64,000 bases of DNA from Actinobacteria bacterium OK074 (GCA_001298575.1 LJCV01000166.1:24212-88211); one strand, 5' to 3'; positions 38,744 to 47,192 are shown, counted from the stretch's first letter. The notes: generated from the letters alone by a model not told the origin. A program made the numbers and translations.

Positions 38744-40096
38744 GTGACCGTGAACGCTAAGACCAGCCAGAGCGCTGGCAACACCTGGCGCGACCTGCCC
38801 GCGGCGCAGCAGCCCGAGTACCCCGACCCCGAGGCTCTGCGCGCAGTCGTCGCGGAGCTGGAGTCGTATCCGCCGCTCGTCTTCGCGGGCGAGTGCGACC
38901 AGCTGCGCGCCCGGTTGGCGGCCGTCGCCAAGGGAGAGGCGTTCCTTCTCCAGGGCGGCGACTGCGCCGAGGCATTCGACGCCGTGTCCGCCGACCACAT
39001 CCGCAACAAGCTCAAGACCCTGCTCCAGATGGGCGCGGTCCTCACGTACGCCGCCTCCGTGCCCGTGGTGAAGGTGGGCCGGATCGCCGGGCAGTACTCC
39101 AAGCCGCGCTCCAAGGGCACCGAGACCCGCGACGGCGTGACCCTGCCGACCTACCGCGGCGACTCGGTCAACGGCTTCGCCTTCGACGAGAAGTCCCGCG
39201 TCCCGGACCCCGAGCGCCTGAAGCGGATGTACAACGCCTCCGCCTCCACGCTCAACCTGGTGCGCGCCTTCACCACCGGCGGCTACGCCGACCTGCGCCA
39301 GGTGCACGCCTGGAACCAGGACTTCGTGAAGTCGTCCCCGTCCGGGCAGCGCTACGAGCAGCTCGCACGCGAGATCGACAACGCGATGAACTTCATGCAG
39401 GCGTGCGGGGCGCAGCCGGAGGAGTTCAAGACCGTCGAGTTCTACTCCTCGCACGAGGCGCTGCTGCTCGACTACGAGGCCGCCCTCACCCGCGTGGACT
39501 CGCGCACCGGGCAGCTGTACGACGTCTCCGGCCACATGGTGTGGGTCGGTGAGCGCACCCGGCAGCTGGACCACGCGCACATCGAGTTCGCCTCCCGGAT
39601 CCGTAACCCGATCGGCATCAAGCTCGGCCCGGCGACGACGGCCGAGAAGGCGCTCCAGTACATCGAGCGCCTCGACCCCGAGCGCGAGCCGGGGCGCCTG
39701 ACCTTCATCGTGCGGATGGGCGCGGACAAGGTCCGCGACAAGCTGCCCGAGCTGGTCGAGAAGGTGACGGCGTCGGGCGCGGTGGTGGCCTGGGTGACCG
39801 ACCCGATGCACGGCAACACGTTCGAGGCGGCCTCCGGCCACAAGACCCGGCGCTTCGACGACGTACTCGACGAGGTCAAGGGCTTCTTCGAGGTCCACAA
39901 GGGCCTGGGCACCCACCCGGGCGGCATCCACGTCGAGCTGACCGGCGACGACGTCACGGAGTGCGTGGGCGGCGGCGACGAGATCTTCGTCGACGACCTG
40001 CACCAGCGCTACGAGACCGCCTGCGACCCGCGGCTGAACCGCAGCCAGTCGCTGGACCTGGCGTTCCTGGTGGCGGAGATGTACCGGGACCAGTAG
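38744..40096 (+). CDS. aroH: DAHP synthase, class II
   Basis: 450 residues. It condenses phosphoenolpyruvate and erythrose 4-phosphate in the first step of the shikimate pathway. The metal-ligand Cys is in LQGGDCAEAF, with further ligands in SSHEALLLDYE and WVTDPMHGNT. The GTG at 38744 opens VTVNAKTSQSAGNTW. Together with trpEG on the other strand it supplies the aromatic pathway in this region. Confidence 0.95.
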   Translation: MTVNAKTSQSAGNTWRDLPAAQQPEYPDPEALRAVVAELESYPPLVFAGECDQLRARLAAVAKGEAFLLQGGDCAEAFDAVSADHIRNKLKTLLQMGAVLTYAASVPVVKVGRIAGQYSKPRSKGTETRDGVTLPTYRGDSVNGFAFDEKSRVPDPERLKRMYNASASTLNLVRAFTTGGYADLRQVHAWNQDFVKSSPSGQRYEQLAREIDNAMNFMQACGAQPEEFKTVEFYSSHEALLLDYEAALTRVDSRTGQLYDVSGHMVWVGERTRQLDHAHIEFASRIRNPIGIKLGPATTAEKALQYIERLDPEREPGRLTFIVRMGADKVRDKLPELVEKVTASGAVVAWVTDPMHGNTFEAASGHKTRRFDDVLDEVKGFFEVHKGLGTHPGGIHVELTGDDVTECVGGGDEIFVDDLHQRYETACDPRLNRSQSLDLAFLVAEMYRDQ

Positions 40097-40136
40097 GGGA
40101 GTGGTTGCGCCGGGGCTCGCTCCCGGCGCACGGCCG

Positions 40137-40168
40137 AGGGGCGCGGATCACATACGATCCGCGCCCCT
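40137..40168. terminator. Strong hairpin terminator after aroH
   Basis: Perfect 13-bp stem (40137-40149 with 40156-40168; arm AGGGGCGCGGATC), 6-base loop, followed by TCGCACTTTTGCC. It separates aroH from the iron-regulated bfd gene. Confidence 0.75.
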
Positions 40169-40202
40169 TCGCACTTTTGCCGGGACCGGGTGGCGGGTAA
40201 GG

Positions 40203-40221
40203 TTAGGTTAGCCTCACCGAG
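40203..40221 (+). promoter_or_regulatory. Iron box (DmdR1/IdeR type) before bfd
   Basis: TTAGGTTAGCCTCACCGAG matches 15 of 19 positions of the consensus TTAGGTTAGGCTAACCTAA. It is 54 bases before the bfd start, so bfd is likely repressed by the iron-bound DmdR1/IdeR protein when iron is plentiful. This fits a ferredoxin that mobilises iron from bacterioferritin. Confidence 0.8.
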
Positions 40222-40274
40222 TCGTCGGGATGGCTTGGCCTGGTGTGTCCCCGTCCCGTCCGGAGGTGAACCGC

Positions 40275-40502
40275 GTGTACGTCTGCAACTGCTTCGGGGT
40301 CACCGAAGCGCAGGTGAAGAAGCACGCGGCGGACGGTGCGTGCACGCCGCGGCAGATCGCCAGCGCGTGCAAGGCCGGGACGGACTGCGGCTCGTGCGTC
40401 CGCCGCATCCAGGCGCTGCTCGGCCGGGACGGGTACCCGCGCCGCGACCTGGCGCGCCCGGCGGAGCCGGCCGTGGCCGCCGTACTGGACGAGGCGGCCT
40501 GA
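40275..40502 (+). CDS. bfd: Bacterioferritin-associated ferredoxin
   Basis: 75 residues. Four cysteines in a CNCF ... CGSC pattern bind one [2Fe-2S] cluster. Bfd reduces ferric iron held in bacterioferritin so that it can be released. The GTG at 40275 is chosen since GGAGG lies 8 bases upstream and the family start VYVCNCFGVTE follows. Its partner bacterioferritin is on the opposite strand just after it. Confidence 0.92.
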   Translation: MYVCNCFGVTEAQVKKHAADGACTPRQIASACKAGTDCGSCVRRIQALLGRDGYPRRDLARPAEPAVAAVLDEAA

Positions 40503-40516
40503 GAAAACCCGGCGGG

Positions 40517-40996
40517 TCAGCTCTCCGGCTGTTCGATCAGCTGGGCGATGTACAGCGCCTCGCCGAGCTTCTCCAGGAGTTCCAGCTGGGTGTCCAGGTA
40601 GTCGATGTGGTGCTCTTCGTCCTCAAGGATCGACTCGAAGATGTTCGCCGACGTGACGTCACCCTTTTCGCGCATCACCTTGATGCCGCGCCGGAGGCGG
40701 TCGATCGCCTCGACCTCGACCTGGCGGTCGGCCTCGAACATCTCCTTGACGGTCTGGCCCACGCGCACGTGGAACAGCCGCTGGTAGTTCGGCAGGCCCT
40801 CCAGGAAGAGGATCCGGTCGGTGAGGACCTCCGCGTGCTTCATCTCGTCGATCGACTCGGACCGGGTGAACTTCGCGAGCTTCGTCCAGCCGAAGTTCTC
40901 CTGCATCTTGGCGTGCAGGAAGTACTGGTTGATCGCGGTCAGCTCGCCGGTCAGCTGCTCGTTGAGGAATTCGATGATCTCGGGGTCGCCCTGCAT
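40517..40996 (-). CDS. bfr: Bacterioferritin
   Basis: 159 residues, four-helix bundle that stores iron. Ferroxidase ligands are present in GELTAINQYF, DEMKHAE and EDEEHH contexts, and a methionine stands at the haem-ligand place in DEMKHAE, so this is a haem-binding type. It is convergent with bfd (14-base gap). The upstream gap has TTAGTAAGTTAG-like AT-rich sequence but no clear iron box. Confidence 0.94.
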   Translation of the reverse strand: MQGDPEIIEFLNEQLTGELTAINQYFLHAKMQENFGWTKLAKFTRSESIDEMKHAEVLTDRILFLEGLPNYQRLFHVRVGQTVKEMFEADRQVEVEAIDRLRRGIKVMREKGDVTSANIFESILEDEEHHIDYLDTQLELLEKLGEALYIAQLIEQPES

Positions 40997-41204
40997 CGCG
41001 GCGGTTCCTTCCAGGTGGGGAGAACTGGTGGGTTGCGCCGCATGATTGCATCGGCCGGCGAAGATCGTCCAGTAAGTGCGTACTTAGTAAGTTAGGGCGT
41101 GCTTAGTTAGTGTTGGTCCATTTTTGTTCTATGTGGCCCGATTCCGGACATGCCTGGTTCGTGCCGGGTCGTGTGCACTGTCCGGGGTCTGTCAGGATGG
41201 ATCC

Positions 41205-41801
41205 ATGGGTCAGGAACTCCCGCCGGGACAACGGCTGCAACGCGGCTGGCCGGTCACGCACTACGGACCCGTCCCCCGATTCCGCCCCGAACGCTGGGAG
41301 TTCCAGGTCTTCGGCGCCACCGCGGACGGCGCCAAACACACCTGGAACCACGAGGAGTTCACGGCCCTGCCGTACGCCACCGTCGTGGCCGACCTGCACT
41401 GCGTCACCAAATTCAGCATGCTCGGCGCCGAATGGGGCGGCGTCCTCGCGCGTACGTTCCTGGACCTCGTCCCGCCCGCCCCGGACGTCACCCACGTGAT
41501 GGTCTGGGCGGAGTACGGCTTCAGCTCGAACCTCCGCCTCGCCGACTTCGCCTCCGAACGCACCCTCTTCGCCACCCACAAGGACGGCGAACTCCTCACC
41601 GCGGAGCACGGTTTCCCGCTGCGCCTGGTCGTCCCGCACCTGTACGCCTGGAAGGGGCCCAAATGGGTCCGCGGCGTCGAGTACATGACCGCCGACCGCC
41701 GCGGCTTCTGGGAGGAGCGCGGGTACCACAACATCGGCGACCCCTGGAAGGAACAGCGCTACTCGTACCAGGAGGAACCCGGAGAGGGCCCCGAACTGTG
41801 A
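41205..41801 (+). CDS. Molybdopterin-dependent oxidoreductase, sulfite oxidase-like
   Basis: 198 residues, a single oxidoreductase molybdopterin-binding domain. The likely molybdenum-ligating cysteine is in VVADLHCVTKFSM; further motifs are WKGPKWVRGVEYM and WEERGYHNIGDPW. It lacks a haem domain and signal peptide, so the electron acceptor and substrate are unknown. AGGA lies 7 bases before the ATG at 41205. Confidence 0.88.
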   Translation: MGQELPPGQRLQRGWPVTHYGPVPRFRPERWEFQVFGATADGAKHTWNHEEFTALPYATVVADLHCVTKFSMLGAEWGGVLARTFLDLVPPAPDVTHVMVWAEYGFSSNLRLADFASERTLFATHKDGELLTAEHGFPLRLVVPHLYAWKGPKWVRGVEYMTADRRGFWEERGYHNIGDPWKEQRYSYQEEPGEGPEL

Positions 41802-42006
41802 CGCCGCGGCAGGTATCGCCATGGCCGTCACGGACTGTGGTGATACCGCGTACACGGGTAGCGTTCCGGTAACGAAGGGCTCATTCCGTGAGCCGAGCGC
41901 TACCCTGGGTTCCTCGCCAGGCGGCGGGTTCGTGCGGAGGCTCGTCCCACGAGACCCAGGACATTCCGCTTCGCGAAGGTCGGGGGACACGGTCGGGGGA
42001 CGACGG

Positions 42007-42702
42007 ATGGGGCTGTTCGGCGAGCGCCGCACTTTCATGGGGGGACTCGGTCCCGCGGACCGCGCGAGCCTCGTCACCCTGGGCACCCGCCACACCTACC
42101 CGCCCCAGGACCCGCTGATGGCCGAGGGCGAACGCACCACGTTCGCGGTGGTCATCCTCACCGGCTGGTGCACGGTCTGGTCCACGACCGAGCGCGGCAG
42201 CCGGATCATCCTGGGCCTGCGACAGGCCGGGGAGGTCGTCGGCGACATGGCCGCCCTCGACGGCCGCCCGCGCAGCGCCTCGGTCACCGCGCTCGGCCCC
42301 GTCGTCGGCCTCGTCGTACCGGGCGACCGGCTGCGCCGCTTCCTCGCCGAACGCCCGCACGCCAACGCGCTGATGGTCAGCCAGCTCACCGAACGGCTGC
42401 GCAGCGCCGACCACGAGCGCCGCGCGCTGGCCTCCATGACCGTGCTGCAACGGCTGTCGGAACGCCTCGTCGAACTCGCCGACCGCATCGGCCGCGTCGA
42501 GGGCCAGGTCCTGACGATCCGGCTGCCGCTGGCCCAGCACGAACTCGCCGCGTCCGTGGGCTCCACCCGCGAGGCCGTGGCCAAGGCGCTGCGACTGCTG
42601 CGGGAACAGGGCCTGGTCCGCACCGGGCCCGGCACCCTCGCCGTCGCCGACCTCGAACCACTGCGCCTGCTCGCCAGCGGGGAGAGCCAGGAGCAGACCT
42701 GA
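42007..42702 (+). CDS. Crp/Fnr family transcriptional regulator
   Basis: 231 residues. An N-terminal cyclic-nucleotide-binding-like beta-roll (TTFAVVILTGWCTVWSTTERGSRIILGLRQAGEVVGDMAALDG) and a C-terminal helix-turn-helix (LAASVGSTREAVAKALRLLREQG). The effector residues are not conserved enough to predict a ligand. The ATG at 42007 is preceded by GGGGGACGAC; the frame is open much further upstream, but without good starts. It precedes the cyclase-like gene by 203 bases and could regulate it. Confidence 0.85.
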   Translation: MGLFGERRTFMGGLGPADRASLVTLGTRHTYPPQDPLMAEGERTTFAVVILTGWCTVWSTTERGSRIILGLRQAGEVVGDMAALDGRPRSASVTALGPVVGLVVPGDRLRRFLAERPHANALMVSQLTERLRSADHERRALASMTVLQRLSERLVELADRIGRVEGQVLTIRLPLAQHELAASVGSTREAVAKALRLLREQGLVRTGPGTLAVADLEPLRLLASGESQEQT

Positions 42703-42793
42703 GACGAACAACCGCCGACGGGACGACGGAGGACATGCACGGGCACCCGGCACGCACGGAACACGGCACGACACCGCCCACGGAAATCCCCGG

Positions 42794-42811
42794 CTGTGTA
42801 AACGGCTACAG
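42794..42811 (+). promoter_or_regulatory. Weak Crp-like inverted repeat before the cyclase-like gene
   Basis: CTGTGTAAACGGCTACAG has matching ends CTGT and ACAG but little other symmetry. It lies midway between the Crp/Fnr gene and the cyclase-like gene. A candidate operator only. Confidence 0.2.
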
Positions 42812-42905
42812 CGCCGACCCGCCGGCCCCCGGAGTATCGAAGGGGCCCGCCGGCCGACACAACGAGGGGAGCGCCGGCCGGCGGGACCACAGTGAGGAGA
42901 AAGAC

Positions 42906-43736
42906 ATGGAGGCGGAGATGGAGGCGGAGGCCGAGTACGGCTTCGTCGTGAGTCTGGACGCGCAGGGCTCGGGCCTGCTCTCCGACTCCGAGAAACAGGA
43001 CATGCGCAAGAGGCTCTACGACGTCTCCGGCCGGGCCTTCGAGGAGGCCGGCATCCGGGCGCCGCGGCTGTACCAGGAGGACCGCGGGGACGGCATCCTC
43101 AGCTTTCTGCGGCCCAGCGTGAAGCCCGTACGGGTGGTGGGGACGTGGCTGGTGCACCTCAACGAGAACCTGCGGCAGAGCAACACCACCGCCAAGGTCC
43201 CGCTCCGGCTGCGGGCCGGACTGCACGTCGGGCCCATCGCCGAGGACGAGCACGGCCGTTCGGGGCAGGCCATCGACCTCGCCTGCCGGCTCGGCGACTG
43301 CGACATCGCCAAGGGCATCCTCAAGGCCGCCCCGGAGACCTCCCCGCTGGTCGTGGCCGTCTCCGGACAGCTCTACGACGACGTCGTCCAACACGGCGGG
43401 CGCTGGGTCGAACCCGAGCACTACGGCCGCTACGAGGTGGACCTCAAGGAGGGCCGCAGGACCGCCTGGTTCATGGTCCCGGGGCTGCCGCAGCCGCCGC
43501 GGCCGGACGCGAAGCCGGCGGCCGGGACGGGCACCGGCACCGGAGCCGCGCCCAAGGCGAAGGGCGGCGCACGGGTCACCAACACCGCGTACAGCTACGG
43601 CAGCGGGCAGATCTTCCAGGGCGAACGGTTCGACACGATCAACATCAACCAGCCGCCGTCGTCGGCCACTTCGCCGTCTCCGCAGGCGGCCCCCTTCACG
43701 CCTCCGGACCCGGCTGCCCCGGACGGTGCGGAATGA
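42906..43736 (+). CDS. Nucleotidyl-cyclase-like protein with C-terminal motif
   Basis: 276 residues. The core resembles a class III adenylate/guanylate cyclase: VVSLDAQGSG (Asp18, metal-site type), YQEDRGDGILSFLRP (Asp62 in GDG), RLRAGLHVGPI and GQAIDLACRL. In active cyclases the last motif usually has Asn before LAxR; here it is Asp124, with Arg128 kept, so activity is uncertain. A disordered Pro/Gly/Ala linker leads to a 17-residue motif GSGQIFQGERFDTININ (232-248). Its stop overlaps the next gene. Probably the sensor/effector part of the operon. Confidence 0.78.
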   Translation: MEAEMEAEAEYGFVVSLDAQGSGLLSDSEKQDMRKRLYDVSGRAFEEAGIRAPRLYQEDRGDGILSFLRPSVKPVRVVGTWLVHLNENLRQSNTTAKVPLRLRAGLHVGPIAEDEHGRSGQAIDLACRLGDCDIAKGILKAAPETSPLVVAVSGQLYDDVVQHGGRWVEPEHYGRYEVDLKEGRRTAWFMVPGLPQPPRPDAKPAAGTGTGTGAAPKAKGGARVTNTAYSYGSGQIFQGERFDTININQPPSSATSPSPQAAPFTPPDPAAPDGAE

Positions 43737-45973
43737 ACGCGCAGAACAACCCGGCGCCGCCCGCCGGACCGGCCCCCGCGCAGCCCGACCCGGCCAAGGG
43801 GCCGCCCGGGGCCCAGCCGGGCGGTGCCGAGGCGGCCGGGCCCGAGGCCGCCGCCCAGGCCGACGTCATCGGGGGACCGGCCGCCGACCCGCTGGCCGAG
43901 GAGGGGCTCCCGGGCTCCGGGGCCGCGGCCTCCCGCGTCTACCGGTCGGCCGGGGCCCACTTCACCGCACAGGGCTCCGCCACCCTCATCAGCTCCGAGA
44001 GCATCAGCGCCGTCAACTTCTACACCGGACAGGGCCCGGCGGGGCAGGGCGCCCGGCTGCTCGCGGGCCCGCTGCCCGAGGACGAACTCCGGCTCCTGCA
44101 ACGGGTGTTCCAGGAGCCGAAGGGCTACGGCACCCTCAAACGGCAGCTGCGGGACGGCCGTCTCCTCGTGCTCTGCGGACAGCCCGGCACCGGCCGTACG
44201 TACACCGCGCTGTCCCTCCTGGACGAGCTCACCCACGGCAAGGTCTCCCGGCTCGACCCGGACACCGCCCTCGACGGCCTCGACGGCGAGCAGTTCGGCG
44301 AGGAGTCCGGGTACGTCCTGGAGCCCGCCGCGGCCGGACTGCCGAGCGAGACCGGCCTCGACCGGTTCGGCGCGCTCCTGGCCCAACGCAAGGCGTACGC
44401 CGTCCTGTTGGCCACCCCCGAACCCGGCGACACGCTCTCCCGGGGCGGCCGCTACTACCACGCCCACATCCCGGCCGCCGCCGCCGACGTCCTCGAAGGC
44501 CACCTCGACCGCGAACTGGAGGACGACGAACCCGAGTTGCTCGACCGGGCCCACCAGGTCGCCGTCGACCGGGCGGTCGTGGCGGCGACCGGGCTGGACG
44601 AGCTGCGGCCCGCGGAGGCGGCACGGTTCGCGCTGCTGGTGGCCGAGCGGGTGCGCGGCAACCGTACGGACGACGAACTCCTGGTCAAGTGCCGGGAGTT
44701 CGCCGAGGCGCAGGCCGCCGAGTGGTTCGCCGGGGGCGTGCCGCCCGAGACCCCGCAGCGGCTGCGGGACGCGGCCTACCGGATCGCCGTCGCCGTGCTC
44801 GGCGGGGCCTCGCTCAGCGCGGTCGCCGAGGCTGCGGAGGTGCTCGCCTGGGAGCTGGCCGTCACCGTCGACCCCGAATCCACCCCCGGGCGCCCGCTGT
44901 TCAGCGACGGCGTCGACGCCCGGCTGGTCTCCGCGCGCGCCGTGGCCGAGTCGGGCGTCGAACAGGTCGGCGACGAGGACGTGCCCGTACGCACCGTCCG
45001 GTTCCGCGGCGAGGGCCTCGCGCCCGCGGTCCTGGGCCATTTGTGGGAGCACCGGCACAACGTCCGCGGCCCCGTGCTGCGTTGGCTGGCCGGGCTGTGC
45101 GAGGACTCCCGCCCCCAGGTGTGGGTGCGGGCGGCCGTCGCCGCCGGGCAACTGTGCCGGCTCGACTGCTCGCACACCGTGCAGGAACTCGTCCAGCCCA
45201 TGGCCCAGGCGGGCCAGGCCCGGCGGCGGCTGTTCGCGGCGACCGTCCTGGACGTGGCCGCCGGTTCGGCCGAAGTCGGCTCCGCCATGCGGGCGTTGGT
45301 CGGCCACTGGGCGCGCGGCGGCGACGAACACCTGCGCTGGACGGCCGCCGCGGTCCTCGGCCGGGGCCGGGCCACCCCGACCGTCCGCGAGGGGCTCGAC
45401 CTGCTCGGCACCGTCGGCGTGTGGGAGGACGGCAAACTGCGCATCGCCGCCGCCGTCCAGGTCGCCCACTTCGCCGGGGCCACCTGCGACGCGGCCGTCC
45501 CGCGCCGGATCCGCGGCTGGCTGTCCGACGAACGCCGCCCACAGCAGGACCTCGGCCTGCAGAGCGTGGTCTGTCTCGCCTCCCTCCCGGCCACCGACCT
45601 GTGGAACCCGCACCCGGACCTGGATGCCTACGGCGACTGGCCACTGCTGCTCGCCCTGACCGCCGTCCGCCCCGAACTGGCCCCGGAACTCGCCGGGTTG
45701 CTGTGGACGGCCCTCCAGACCCCCCGGTCCTACGAGGCCGCCCTCGACGCCCTCGCCGACTGGCTGCGCGGCTGCGGGGGACAGCCCTGGGCGCCGGTCC
45801 TGGAAGGGTTCCTGCCGTTGCTCGTGCACACCCACGACGACCGGAACCGGCTGCTGACCCTGATCAAGGAACTGGCCGAGGACCTGGACAACCCGCTGGA
45901 CGGCGAGCAGGTCCGGCGCATGTGGGAGGCGGTCCAGGGGGCAGGAGCGGGGGCAGGGGCGGGTGCGGCATGA
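43733..45973 (+). CDS. STAND-like P-loop NTPase with helical-repeat C-terminus
   Basis: 746 residues. A Pro/Ala-rich N-terminus leads to GSATLISSESISAVNFY (81-97), similar to the motif ending the cyclase-like protein. A P-loop CGQPGTGRTYTALSLL follows (149-156), with Arg155 in place of the normal Walker A Lys; a Walker B-like strand GYVLEP (193-198) and sensor-1-like YAVLLATPEP (222-231). From about residue 420 to 740 Ala/Arg/Leu-rich alpha-helical repeats look HEAT-like. Coupled to the cyclase-like gene by an ATGA overlap. A switch or scaffold role is inferred. Confidence 0.72.
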   Translation: MNAQNNPAPPAGPAPAQPDPAKGPPGAQPGGAEAAGPEAAAQADVIGGPAADPLAEEGLPGSGAAASRVYRSAGAHFTAQGSATLISSESISAVNFYTGQGPAGQGARLLAGPLPEDELRLLQRVFQEPKGYGTLKRQLRDGRLLVLCGQPGTGRTYTALSLLDELTHGKVSRLDPDTALDGLDGEQFGEESGYVLEPAAAGLPSETGLDRFGALLAQRKAYAVLLATPEPGDTLSRGGRYYHAHIPAAAADVLEGHLDRELEDDEPELLDRAHQVAVDRAVVAATGLDELRPAEAARFALLVAERVRGNRTDDELLVKCREFAEAQAAEWFAGGVPPETPQRLRDAAYRIAVAVLGGASLSAVAEAAEVLAWELAVTVDPESTPGRPLFSDGVDARLVSARAVAESGVEQVGDEDVPVRTVRFRGEGLAPAVLGHLWEHRHNVRGPVLRWLAGLCEDSRPQVWVRAAVAAGQLCRLDCSHTVQELVQPMAQAGQARRRLFAATVLDVAAGSAEVGSAMRALVGHWARGGDEHLRWTAAAVLGRGRATPTVREGLDLLGTVGVWEDGKLRIAAAVQVAHFAGATCDAAVPRRIRGWLSDERRPQQDLGLQSVVCLASLPATDLWNPHPDLDAYGDWPLLLALTAVRPELAPELAGLLWTALQTPRSYEAALDALADWLRGCGGQPWAPVLEGFLPLLVHTHDDRNRLLTLIKELAEDLDNPLDGEQVRRMWEAVQGAGAGAGAGAA

Positions 45974-46007
45974 GCCGTGCGCACAGGGGCGGGAGAGCGG
46001 TGGCAGT

Positions 46008-46034
46008 ATGAACGAGAGAGCGGGAGCACGATGA
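46008..46034 (+). CDS. Eight-residue upstream open frame, coupled to the SPFH gene
   Basis: ATG at 46008 opens MNERAGAR and its TGA (46032-46034) overlaps the SPFH-like gene start at 46031 (ATGA). GTGGCAG lies upstream rather than a strong ribosome site. It may serve to couple translation; chance is also possible. Confidence 0.25.
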   Translation: MNERAGAR

Positions 46035-47137
46035 GCAACGACGCGTGGGGCAGGCCGCAGTGGCAGCCCCAGCCGCACAACCAGTGGCAGGGGCAGGGGG
46101 AGTTCGTCCTGCCGCACGACATCAAGGGGCCCTTCGTCTCGGAGTTCACCCCCCAGGGCCCCTACCAGCACCGCAGCAGCCAGGTCGCCTCGGTGCTCTT
46201 CTACCGCAACGGCGGCCACAGCATCGTCACGGTCCGCGGCGCCGAACACGTCAACAAGCCGTTCATGGGCAAGCCGCTCTCGGTGTGCCTGATCGCCCGC
46301 GGCCAGCACCAGGTCTCCTTCCGGCTGCGGCTGCCCACCTCCGGCGACCGGGCCCAGTTCGAGGCCGGGGCCGACATCAACTGGGAGGTGCGGGACTTCT
46401 ACCTGGCCGCCGAGAAGCGGGTCGTGGACGTCGAACGCATGCTCAGGCCGCCGCTGGAGGCCCGGTTGCGCGGCATCACCCGGCGCCACAACCTCGACTC
46501 CGCCCAGCAGGCCGACGAGGCCATCCAGGACGAGCTGGCCAGTGGCCGCTGGGACGGCTTCGGGGCCGATCTCGGCCTGTCCACCCAGGTGTACATCCGC
46601 ATCGACCTCGGCCAGGCGGCGGCGCAGCACCAGGCCCAGATCGTCGAGGTCCAGCACCGGACGGCCCTCGACGCCGCCAACCAGGCCCGGGTCAGCGCGA
46701 ACATGGACGCCGCCCGGAACCTGATCTCCGCGGGCGAGGCCGAGCAGTACGCCGTCCTCCTGGCCCAGGACCCCGGCCGCGCACAGGACATCCTCGGCGA
46801 ACTCCAGAAGCAGGCCAGGGAGCAGCGGCAGGGCGCCCTGGACTATCTGACCAACCTGATCAACCAGGGCGTCGTCCAGCGCCACCAGATCGACGAGCAG
46901 GTGCACGCGCTCATCGAGTACAGCCGTTCGGTCGCGGGCGGCGTCTTCCAGAACGGCGGCCTGCCCCCGGCCCCGACCGCGCTGCCCACACCGCCCGTGG
47001 GGCCGCCGCTTGCGTCGGGGGTGCCCGCGGGGGCGCCGCCGATGCCCCCGGTGCCGCCGGCGCGCACCGAGGAGATCGAGGACGCGGTGCCCACGGTGTG
47101 GGTGGAGAAGGACGTGAAGGACGAGGAGACGGGCTGA
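46031..47137 (+). CDS. SPFH/band-7-like domain protein
   Basis: 368 residues. After a Gln/Trp-rich start, a beta-rich segment (residues about 40-150) leads to a helical region with MLRPPLEARLRGITRRHN and long amphipathic helices (QIVEVQHRTALDAANQARVS, LGELQKQAREQRQGA) as in SPFH (stomatin/prohibitin) proteins that form rings at membranes. The C-terminus is proline-rich. No clear membrane segment is seen. It follows the NTPase gene by 57 bases and is the third gene of the operon. Remote similarity only. Confidence 0.6.
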   Translation: MSNDAWGRPQWQPQPHNQWQGQGEFVLPHDIKGPFVSEFTPQGPYQHRSSQVASVLFYRNGGHSIVTVRGAEHVNKPFMGKPLSVCLIARGQHQVSFRLRLPTSGDRAQFEAGADINWEVRDFYLAAEKRVVDVERMLRPPLEARLRGITRRHNLDSAQQADEAIQDELASGRWDGFGADLGLSTQVYIRIDLGQAAAQHQAQIVEVQHRTALDAANQARVSANMDAARNLISAGEAEQYAVLLAQDPGRAQDILGELQKQAREQRQGALDYLTNLINQGVVQRHQIDEQVHALIEYSRSVAGGVFQNGGLPPAPTALPTPPVGPPLASGVPAGAPPMPPVPPARTEEIEDAVPTVWVEKDVKDEETG

Positions 47138-47192
47138 CGGATCGGTCGTCTTGACGGGTCAGCTGTCTCAACGGGGCGGCTGTCCTGACGGA

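Noticed and set aside
40245..40275. Longer bfd start at 40230
   Set aside because: The GTG at 40275 has GGAGG at ideal spacing and matches the usual family N-terminus; the longer form adds atypical residues.
41070..41115. Iron box upstream of bfr
   Set aside because: TTAGTAAGTTAGGG and GCTTAGTTAG resemble half sites but do not form a 19-base box with acceptable matches.
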